From Pseudomonas sp. SCA2728.1_7 (GTDB lineage: Bacteria; Pseudomonadota; Gammaproteobacteria; Pseudomonadales; Pseudomonadaceae): 64,000 nt of DNA. Under the pieces are notes generated by a model that did not search any database, was not told the DNA's origin, and worked only from the letters and a program-made list of their open reading frames with translations. Positions 57,940-64,000 of this stretch are shown one piece after another. The stretch covers positions 1,054,001 through 1,118,000 of the forward strand of contig NZ_CP073104.1 of the NCBI RefSeq assembly GCF_018138145.1, written 5' to 3'. Within the stretch, counting starts at the first letter, position 1; every line of letters starts with the position of its first letter. Position numbers and translations under genes: made by a program.

Positions 57940-57981
57940 GGTGCTTCCTGAAGTACTTTTAGTAGCACCTAAAATAGCACC
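57940..57981 (-). promoter_or_regulatory. Probable operator of the toxin-antitoxin module
   Basis: TAGCACC occurs twice 12 bp apart (57963 and 57975), and the inverse GGTGCT at 57940, all within 45 bp of the antitoxin start. Repeated half-sites like this fit autorepression by a Phd/YefM antitoxin. Confidence 0.5.
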
Positions 57982-58174
57982 CCTGAAGTTCTTAACTTCG
58001 ATCCATTTGACGATACCACGTGATTTCCAGCGACGTTTCTGCGTTGTCCGTCAGACGTTTCTCGCACTTGGGTGGGAACAGGAAGGATCGCTACACTTTT
58101 CATCAGTGAATAGTGCGGTGCCTGAACCCAAGCATTCACGAGCAGCTATCTCCCGCATTTGAAACGCGTTCCAA

Positions 58175-58198
58175 TGTGGGAGCGAGCTTGCTCGCGAA
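58175..58198. repeat. Single REP unit
   Basis: TGTGGGAGCGAGCTTGCTCG-CGAA, one unit with one base change from the consensus of the pairs elsewhere. It lies 33 bp past the end of the TerC-CBS gene. Confidence 0.8.
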
Positions 58199-58230
58199 GA
58201 GGCCGGCCCAGTTAGTAGAGAACTCAAGTA

Positions 58231-59790
58231 TTACGCGGCAGCGCGCACCAGCAACACCCGCGTCACCCGCCGCTCTTCCACCGCTTTGACCGTCATCTGC
58301 CAGCCTTCAAGCTCCAGACGGTCACCGATCACCGGCAATCGATCCAGCAGGCTCATCACCAACCCGGCCATGGTCTGATAATCCTCGGTCGGCTGCGCAC
58401 CAAACCCGGTGCGTTGGCGCACACGCGCCAGGTTCAACGCGCCGCTGACGATAAACCCGCCCTGCTCCTCAACCACGTCCGGGCCTTCGATTTCGCTGGC
58501 ATCGGGCAACTCACCGGCAATCGATTCGAGGATGTCGGTCATGGTCAACACGCCGACGAAGTCACCGAATTCGTTGACCACAAAAGCAATGTGAGTCGAG
58601 GCTGCGCGCATCTGCTCCAGCGCGTTGAGGATCGAATAACTGTCGAGCAGGTTGATGGTCTTGCGCGCCAGGTGCTCCAGATTCGGCTCGGTGCCGGCCA
58701 GGTATTCCTTGAGCAGTTCCTTCTTGTGCACGAAGCCCAAAGGCTCATCCACCGCACCGTTGCGAATCAACGGCAGACGCGAATAGGACGAGTGCATCAA
58801 GCGGGTACGAATCGCCTCGCGATCATCGGCCAGATCAATTGTGTCGACATCGGCGCGCACGGTCATCAGCCCGCGGATCGGGCGCTCGGCCAGTTGCAGC
58901 ACGCCGCTGATCATCACCCGTTCGCGACGGTCGAATAGTTCGGCACTTGGCGCGTCACCGTCGTCGAGCAGATCGGAAATCTCCTCGCCAACCTCTTCCA
59001 CCGCCAGCTTGCGCCCGCCCAGCAAGCGCAGGACCGCATGAGCCGTGCGCTCGCGCATCGGTCGCAGGCCTTGCATCGAGCGCTTGCGGCGGGCCCGGGC
59101 GATCTGGTTGAACACCTCGATCAGGATCGAGAAACCAATGGCGGCGTACAGATAGCCTTTCGGAATATGGAAGCCCAGACCTTCGGCGGTCAGGGCAAAA
59201 CCGATCATCATCAGGAAGCCCAGACACAGCATGATTACCGTCGGGTGCGCGTTGACGAAGCGCGTCAGCGGCTTGCTGGCAACGATCATCAAGCCAATCG
59301 AGATGATCACCGCGATCATCATCACCGCCAGTTCATCGACCATGCCCACGGCGGTAATCACCGCATCCAGCGAGAACACCGCGTCGAGTACCACGATCTG
59401 CGCAACGATCGGCCAGAACATGGCATAAGCGGCGTTGGTCGTGCGTTCGCCGACGTGGCCTTCCAGGCGCTCGTGCAATTCCATGGTGGCTTTGAACAAC
59501 AGGAACACACCACCGAACAGCATGATCAGGTCACGGCCGGAGAAGCTCTTGTCGAACACCTCGAACAACGGCTGCGTAAGGGTCACCAGCCAGGAAATAC
59601 TCGCCAACAGGCCAAGGCGCATGATCAGCGCCAGCGACAGGCCAATGATCCGCGCGCGGTCACGCTGATGCGGTGGCAGTTTATCCGCCAGAATTGCGAT
59701 GAACACCAGGTTGTCGATACCCAGCACCAGTTCCAGCACGATCAAAGTCAACAAGCCTAACCAGGCCGTGGGATCCGCTAACCATTCCAT
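58231..59790 (-). CDS. TerC-type membrane protein with CBS and transporter-associated domains
   Basis: A 519-residue protein. Residues 1-230 are a TerC domain with seven helices and acidic membrane residues ([40 protein letters not shown]). Then come two CBS domains (about 300-430) and a C-terminal CorC/HlyC-type domain (about 440-519, [20 protein letters not shown]). This is the YegH/YoaE architecture, implicated in metal homeostasis. It is monocistronic. The exact ion is unknown. Confidence 0.9.
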   Translation of the reverse strand: MEWLADPTAWLGLLTLIVLELVLGIDNLVFIAILADKLPPHQRDRARIIGLSLALIMRLGLLASISWLVTLTQPLFEVFDKSFSGRDLIMLFGGVFLLFKATMELHERLEGHVGERTTNAAYAMFWPIVAQIVVLDAVFSLDAVITAVGMVDELAVMMIAVIISIGLMIVASKPLTRFVNAHPTVIMLCLGFLMMIGFALTAEGLGFHIPKGYLYAAIGFSILIEVFNQIARARRKRSMQGLRPMRERTAHAVLRLLGGRKLAVEEVGEEISDLLDDGDAPSAELFDRRERVMISGVLQLAERPIRGLMTVRADVDTIDLADDREAIRTRLMHSSYSRLPLIRNGAVDEPLGFVHKKELLKEYLAGTEPNLEHLARKTINLLDSYSILNALEQMRAASTHIAFVVNEFGDFVGVLTMTDILESIAGELPDASEIEGPDVVEEQGGFIVSGALNLARVRQRTGFGAQPTEDYQTMAGLVMSLLDRLPVIGDRLELEGWQMTVKAVEERRVTRVLLVRAAA

Positions 59791-60073
59791 AAAACGTCTC
59801 TATCTCTCTCGGTTAATTCAGGCTGCCGGACACGGCAAAGCGCAACGCGAAGGCTCTGGAGCCGCGTTAACAACGATAGTCGGATGTCGGAAAACTGGAT
59901 GCTGCGAGTGCGTCAAGACCGCGCCATGGCGCGAGGGGAAGGTGCGACTGGGAGGCTCCGAGAGGGTGTTCATGTAGATCCTGAATGAAAAATGGCCTTG
60001 GAGCGTACAGGCTTTGGGAACATTTCCTACAGCGGCAAATCATTTCAAAATCTGTAATCAGCACCGAATACCT
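59791..60073. other. Intergenic region, no gene seen
   Basis: About 280 bp upstream of the TerC-CBS gene, running into the large inverted repeat at 60074. I see no supportable coding frame. Confidence 0.5.
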
Positions 60074-60160
60074 CTGTAGGAGCTGCCGCAGGCTGCGATC
60101 TTTTGATCTTGTTTTTTACAATTAAAATCAAAAGATCGCAGCCTGCGGCAGCTCCTACAG
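60074..60160. repeat. Large perfect inverted repeat (34-bp arms)
   Basis: CTGTAGGAGCTGCCGCAGGC and the next 14 bases (60074-60107) are repeated as exact complement at 60127-60160, with a 19-nt AT-rich loop. It is a second Pseudomonas REP-type family, distinct in sequence from the GCGAGC-type units. It lies 7 bp past the phospholipase D-like gene and could serve as a transcript end. Confidence 0.9.
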
Positions 60161-60167
60161 TACGGTG

Positions 60168-61814
60168 TCAACGTCCGGCAAAACGCAAACGCGACAGCTG
60201 GCGCAAATCCCCTTCGATGTAGTAATCGTTGGTCCAACTGTCGCCTGCCGCCAATGGACTCACCTGTTTCAACGCCAGTTTCTTCGCGAAATAACGGAAG
60301 CGGTAATGCTCGTAGAACCGCAGCAATTCCAGACCATAGCGGTCGGCCAGATCGGTATCGCCGCGAATGATCAGGTAGTTTTCATCATTGCCGTTACTGG
60401 CCGAAGCGCTGAGGTTGTGGCTGCCGCTGATGATCGTCGGCGTGTCCGTGGTGAAGTCGGTAACCACCGCTTTGGTGTGCACCAGCAGATTGCCTTTCTG
60501 ACCTTTCATGTTCTCGCGCAACCAGCCTTCCAGCCCAGTGTTGAGCAACGCGGTGGCGGCGAATTCGGCGCTGCGGTCGGCATGGAAACCGGTGATGCGG
60601 CTGGCAGTGTTTTGCAGGCCATAACGCAAAATGTCGTCGTGGGGCTGGCCGAGTAGCGCGTTGAGAATCGCATCCGGCAGCGAAAACGCCGTGACGAACA
60701 GCACGTCCTTCTTTGCCGCGCTGATGATGCTCTCGAACGCCTGCAGGTCAGCCCCGCCAGTACGCGGTGAAAACCCGACAAACAGCGGCTGCTGCGGGTT
60801 CATCGGGTTGTGTTCGGTGATCCAGTCGCGGGTGACACCGACATCATCCGGCTGTACCCAGATCTGCTCGAACGTTTGCAGATAACTGGCAGCAACCGAT
60901 TCGTCGTCCAGCACATGCACCACGTTGGCCTGCCGATAAACTCCGTTGGCGGTGAAATTGGTGCTGCCACACAGAACCGCTTCAGGCTGCTGCTCCCCAC
61001 TGGCGTCGGCGCGGCTGAGAACGATGAATTTGTTGTGAAAGATGTTGTGGGTCATTCGCCCGCGTTTGCTCGCAGGAGGCAGCGCCGCCAGGCTTGCTTC
61101 GTTGATCGTAGTGTCTTCGTCATCCGGCCGGGCGTGATACAGCACCCGCACCTGCACACCCCGCACGAACGCCGCGTTCACCGCATCGATGATCGCCTGT
61201 AACTGGTATTCGTAGATGGCAATGTCCAGCGCCCATTGGCCATCGACGGCGCGCTCGATAAAACCCAGCAAGCGCCCGAGCAAGCCGTTTTCCAGCCACT
61301 GGCGGGCCGCATCGGGCCAGGCTTCGATGGGCATGTTTTTGTTGGCGCTGATCTGTGCGTCGAGATCGGGAAACCTGCGCTGGAATGCCTGACTGGCGGC
61401 AACGGCGCGATTGAATATCACGCTCTGGTTGCTCGGGTGACCGTCATCGGAAGTGATCGTCAGCTCCAGCGATTCGCCCAACTGCACGGCATCGGCAGTG
61501 CCGTAGGCCAGGTGCACGCGATAGTGAAGGGTCATGCCCGGATTGACCGCGTAATCGGCCCAGCGAAATTTCTGCAGCGGCGCGATATAGCTCGGTGTGG
61601 CGTGGAACTGGGGAAAGGTGTGCGCCTTGCCAGGGAATGTCAGGCTGTTGAACAGGAACAACCAGGGTTTGGCGCCCTGCTGCTTTTCGATGGCGAAACC
61701 CAGCAGGCCCTGGCGCCGTGGTTCGGCCAGATCCATGGCCAGCAGCACGCCGTTGGTGCCGGCGTAGGCTTTGACGCGGAAATCGTCCGCGGGATTTTTG
61801 ACCAGTACGCGCAT
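60168..61814 (-). CDS. Phospholipase D-like protein
   Basis: A 548-residue protein with two PLD-type half sites: THNIFHNKFIVL with CGSTNFT, and LLVHTKAVVTDF with SGSHNLSASAS (HxK plus the downstream Ser/Asn). The second half has the Asp expected in HKD, the first does not obviously. The first 120 residues look like a separate beta domain. No signal peptide is present. AAGGAG precedes the ATG. The role (lipase, nuclease or effector) cannot be decided. Confidence 0.82.
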   Translation of the reverse strand: MRVLVKNPADDFRVKAYAGTNGVLLAMDLAEPRRQGLLGFAIEKQQGAKPWLFLFNSLTFPGKAHTFPQFHATPSYIAPLQKFRWADYAVNPGMTLHYRVHLAYGTADAVQLGESLELTITSDDGHPSNQSVIFNRAVAASQAFQRRFPDLDAQISANKNMPIEAWPDAARQWLENGLLGRLLGFIERAVDGQWALDIAIYEYQLQAIIDAVNAAFVRGVQVRVLYHARPDDEDTTINEASLAALPPASKRGRMTHNIFHNKFIVLSRADASGEQQPEAVLCGSTNFTANGVYRQANVVHVLDDESVAASYLQTFEQIWVQPDDVGVTRDWITEHNPMNPQQPLFVGFSPRTGGADLQAFESIISAAKKDVLFVTAFSLPDAILNALLGQPHDDILRYGLQNTASRITGFHADRSAEFAATALLNTGLEGWLRENMKGQKGNLLVHTKAVVTDFTTDTPTIISGSHNLSASASNGNDENYLIIRGDTDLADRYGLELLRFYEHYRFRYFAKKLALKQVSPLAAGDSWTNDYYIEGDLRQLSRLRFAGR

Positions 61815-61899
61815 CGCTCACTCCTTGTGATTGGGCTGGGGGGCAGCATAGAGCAGGGATGCGGGTTTTGGTTGTTCGGCTCAAGACCGGGTCGATGCA

Positions 61900-61964
61900 A
61901 TCGCGAGCAGGCTCACTCCTACAGGGGAACGCATTCCAAATGTAGGAGTGAGCCTGCTCGCGAT
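61900..61964. repeat. Inverted REP pair
   Basis: ATCGCGAGCAGGCTCACTCC-TACA and its complement to 61964, with a spacer that is the complement of the TTTGGAATGCGTTCCCC spacer at 50147. Confidence 0.88.
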
Positions 61965-61989
61965 GAGGCCCGACCAGACACAGAAGGTA

Positions 61990-62660
61990 TCAGAGAGAAT
62001 TCAGCTCATCGATATGTCGATACTCTGCACTCAACGCTGAAGCCAGATCCCGCGCCCGCCCCAACCGGATCGGTCCTCGCTCGATATCGATCAACAAGCC
62101 CGGGCATTCCAGCGCCGGCAATCCTGACCACTGTTTCAAACGCCCATCGGTCACCACCAGCAAACGTTGCTGTTCAGCGGGAAAGCGCTTGCGCCGCACT
62201 GCCAGCCATTGCTCCGCCTGCATCAGTGCCGCCATTAACGGCGTGCCGCCGCCAGCTCCCAAGGCTTCCAGCCAGACGCGCAAGCCGCTCGACGCCTTCA
62301 ACCCTTGCACCTGCCATCGCGGCGCCGAACCACTGGCGGTCAGCAATGCCAGCCGCGCACGCTGGCGATAGGCATCATCGAACAGTTGCGCGAGCAGGCC
62401 TTTGGCATCGCTCAAGGCGTGATGACGCCGCGTCGAGCCTGAGGCATCGACGATGACCAGCCACAGTTCATGCGGCGAGCGTGTGCGCAGTTGGAACAGC
62501 AGATCTTCACGTACTCGAGGACGTCCGTTGAGCAGCGTGCCCGGCCAGTTCACTGTACCGCCACGAGCGGCATGACGCTTGCCTTGGCGTCCACTGTCCA
62601 GCCGTCCAGCGCGGGGTCTGGCATTCGCCCCCGCTTCGGATCGGGGGCGAATGCCTAAGG
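61990..62660 (-). CDS. chlD: VWA domain of cobaltochelatase ChlD, read by -1 frameshift from the ChlI-like gene
   Basis: The open frame encodes a von Willebrand A domain with the MIDAS motif VIVDASGSTRRH, then GGTPLMAAL (MIDAS Thr) and LLVVTDGR. A GTG at 62553 could start a 187-residue protein, but the frame is coding-like and open before it back to the frameshift site (KALGIRPRSEAGANARPRAG, then GRLDSGRQGKRHAARGGTVN), with no start codon except CTG and no RBS. This upstream Arg/Gly-rich linker is the usual ChlI-ChlD connector. A -1 shift at 62661-62667 would fuse it to the ATPase, giving a product of about 555 residues. Separate translation from GTG remains possible. Confidence 0.8.
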
Positions 62661-62667
62661 CTTTTTT
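62620..62667 (-). promoter_or_regulatory. Programmed -1 ribosomal frameshift site
   Basis: On the minus strand the ATPase frame reads CCA AAA AAG CCT TAG, so the slippery heptamer A AAA AAG (62667-62661) is in exact phase, two codons before the stop. After a 5-nt spacer comes a 14-bp perfect stem GGCATTCGCCCCCG/CGGGGGCGAATGCC with an 8-nt loop (62655-62620). A -1 slip enters the VWA frame. This is the layout of the E. coli dnaX signal, and chlD frameshifting has been described. Confidence 0.85.
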
Positions 62668-63656
62668 GGCCAGCTCGGCACTTCACGACGGGCGCCTGTG
62701 GCAAGCCCGGGCGCCGGCAGGTCGCCCCACTGGCCCTGCCCTTCACTCGGCGAGGCTTGAGTTTCGGCCGGCGACTGCGCCGGTTGTTGCGGACTCGATG
62801 GTGGATGCTCACAGCGACGATGGCGCAGGGCAAACTCGGCCACGGCGTCGATGTCTTCTTCGCTAATCTCCTCAGCTCCGCGCCATGCCGCGTGGGCCCG
62901 AGCGGCGCGCAACCAGACCAGGTCGGCACGCAGACCATCGACCCCGGCGGCGAAACAACGTTCGGTGATCTGCGCCAGTGCGGCGTCGTCCAGCGCAATA
63001 TTGGCCAAGGCTTCGCGGGCGTTTTCGCAACGTTCGCGCAACGCTTGTTGCTGTGTTTCCCACTGTGCGCAGAACGCTTGCGGATCGCTGTCGAAATCCA
63101 GACGTCTACGGATGATCTGACCGCGTTCGGTCGGTGCGGTGTGGCCACTGAGGGCGACATTCAAGCCGAAGCGGTCGAGCAGTTGCGGGCGTAATTCGCC
63201 CTCTTCCGGGTTCATGGTGCCGATCAGCACGAACTTCGCCGAATGCCGATGGGAGATACCGTCACGCTCGATCAGGTTGGTACCGCTGGCGGCAACGTCG
63301 AGCAGCAGATCCACCAGGTGATCAGGCAGCAGATTGACTTCATCGACGTAGAGCACACCGCCGTCAGCCTTGGCCAGCACGCCCGGTGAGAATTGCGCGC
63401 GGCCCTCGCTGAGCGCGGCGTCGAGGTCGAGGGTGCCGACCAGACGTTCTTCGGTGGCGCCCAGCGGCAAGGTGACGAACTGGCCACTGGCGAGCAGATC
63501 GGCCAGGCCACGGGCCAGAGTCGATTTGGCCATGCCACGCGGCCCTTCGATCAGCACGCCGCCGATTTTCGGGTCGATGGCGGTGAGGCACAGGGCGAGT
63601 TTCAGGTCATCGGCACCGACCACGGCGGAGAGCGGGAAATGCGGGGTGTCGGTCAT
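62655..63656 (-). CDS. chlI: ChlI-like AAA+ ATPase of cobaltochelatase (zero-frame product)
   Basis: A 333-residue magnesium/cobalt-chelatase ATPase: GPRGMAKSTLARGLADLLAS (Walker A), GVLYVDEVNLLPDHLVDLLL (Walker B), LIGTMNPEEGELRPQLLDRF (sensor 1 and chelatase signature). Residues about 190-290 are the helical lid, and a Pro/Gln-rich tail (PSSPQQPAQSPAETQASPSE) follows. It supplies ATP-driven insertion of cobalt into hydrogenobyrinate diamide with CobN. Its 3' end carries the frameshift signal that joins it to the VWA frame. RBS at the ATG is weak. Confidence 0.92.
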   Translation of the reverse strand: MTDTPHFPLSAVVGADDLKLALCLTAIDPKIGGVLIEGPRGMAKSTLARGLADLLASGQFVTLPLGATEERLVGTLDLDAALSEGRAQFSPGVLAKADGGVLYVDEVNLLPDHLVDLLLDVAASGTNLIERDGISHRHSAKFVLIGTMNPEEGELRPQLLDRFGLNVALSGHTAPTERGQIIRRRLDFDSDPQAFCAQWETQQQALRERCENAREALANIALDDAALAQITERCFAAGVDGLRADLVWLRAARAHAAWRGAEEISEEDIDAVAEFALRHRRCEHPPSSPQQPAQSPAETQASPSEGQGQWGDLPAPGLATGARREVPSWPKKP

Positions 63657-63717
63657 TTGGGTTTTCTCTGTCGTGGTCGTGGGTGTACTTGGTGTGGTGG
63701 TGTGTCAGTCGGGGTAG

Positions 63718-63865
63718 CCCTCACCCTAGCCCTCTCCCGGAGGGAGAGGGAACTGACCGAGGTGTTCTGGCGAGTTACGCCGACTTGGCATATCGAGTTG
63801 AACTTAAGTTTTGAACGCCCCATAGATCGGCCCCCTCTCCCTCCGGGAGAGGGCTGGGGTGAGGG
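63718..63865. repeat. 148-bp element with 33-bp inverted ends
   Basis: The left end (63718-63750) and right end (63833-63865) are complementary except one base. Each end itself contains CCCTCTCCC facing GGGAGAGGG. The interior (CTGACCG... AGATCGG) resembles the element at 52325-52623. This is a MITE-like or REP-derived element between cobN and the chelatase genes. Confidence 0.85.
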
Positions 63866-63879
63866 TAGCTTTTGAGCGG

Positions 63880-64000
63880 CTACATATCTTCCTCAATATC
63901 CAGCAGCAGATTCTCCAGCGCCTCTTTATAAGCCCCCGGCTCCTGCCACATCCCCCGCTGCTGCGCTTCCAGCATCCGCTCGGTCATATCCCGCAGCGCG
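63880..64000 (-). CDS. cobN: Cobaltochelatase large subunit CobN, C-terminal end
   Basis: The gene runs off the right edge; only the last 40 codons are visible, ending MTERMLEAQQRGMWQEPGAY and an acidic tail EEDM. This matches the C-terminus of CobN, the subunit that binds the corrin ring and cobalt. It lies in the same direction as chlI/chlD, 223 bp upstream of them with the 148-bp element between. The identity rests on a short piece plus context. Confidence 0.75.
   Translation of the reverse strand, partial: ALRDMTERMLEAQQRGMWQEPGAYKEALENLLLDIEEDM

Noticed and set aside
61990..62553. VWA protein as an independent gene starting at GTG 62553
   Set aside because: Not excluded, but there is no RBS, and the coding-like frame upstream with the frameshift cassette explains the arrangement better.
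62507..63160. 217-codon frame opposite in phase to chlI and VWA
   Set aside because: It is the third frame across two better supported coding frames; no domain.

Overview
The window looks like chromosomal DNA of a fluorescent Pseudomonas, most likely the P. fluorescens group. The evidence is the GC-rich coding style, the order tRNA-Cys, tRNA-Gly, pgsA, uvrC, gacA with a TTG-started gacA, the abundant REP palindromes built around GCGAGC and GCTCGC, and family matches such as a P. fragi-type lipase and an HbcR-type 3-hydroxybutyrate cluster. Most of it is ordinary core genome. A few accessory or decayed patches stand out.

Layout. 0-10 kb: the start of a tyrosine integrase divergent from a KfrA-like coiled-coil DNA-binding protein; gor and galU; small lipoproteins and hypotheticals; then an adaptive-response block (2OG-Fe(II) oxygenase, alkB, ada) whose two promoters share a 29-bp Ada-box-like element. 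10-18 kb: nitronate monooxygenase, modABC behind a ModE-type operator, topoisomerase IB, an ABC-F ATPase, small hypotheticals and tRNA-Leu. 18-20 kb: an AT-richer islet with an acyltransferase-3 gene, lying between a decayed tRNA-Cys copy and the intact tRNA-Cys. 20-29 kb: tRNA-Gly, pgsA, uvrC, gacA, an acetyltransferase, a nitrilase-family amidase, a class I DAHP synthase preceded by two aromatic-rich leader peptides and a strong terminator, a three-repeat protein, a lipase and a parvulin. 29-41 kb: yejABEF peptide importer, then the sigma-54 regulator, permease, 3-hydroxybutyrate dehydrogenase and acetoacetyl-CoA ligase of hydroxybutyrate catabolism.

41-64 kb: a large toxin-like protein with an HELFH motif, interrupted by one in-frame TAA; a PilT/PilU-type ATPase divergent from a hybrid histidine kinase; a second parvulin; a co-directional set (amino-acid ABC importer, RidA, IclR regulator, D-threonine-aldolase-fold PLP enzyme, KdgK) that could degrade a beta-hydroxy D-amino acid such as D-glucosaminate through 2-keto-3-deoxygluconate; a carbohydrate-binding-like protein, a thioredoxin and a RelE/Phd module; a TerC-CBS membrane protein; a phospholipase D-like protein; and the cobaltochelatase genes chlI/chlD and the end of cobN.

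The strongest unusual signals are: (1) a dnaX-type -1 frameshift cassette (A AAA AAG, 5-nt spacer, 14-bp stem) joining the ChlI-like ATPase to the VWA domain; (2) the tandem aromatic leader peptides before DAHP synthase; (3) an Ada protein that has lost three of the four zinc-ligand cysteines although a shared promoter box is kept; (4) the tRNA-Cys relic flanking the acyltransferase islet; (5) the nonsense-interrupted metallopeptidase-like toxin; (6) 148- and 299-bp elements with 33-bp inverted ends, one carrying 84-bp tandem repeats.
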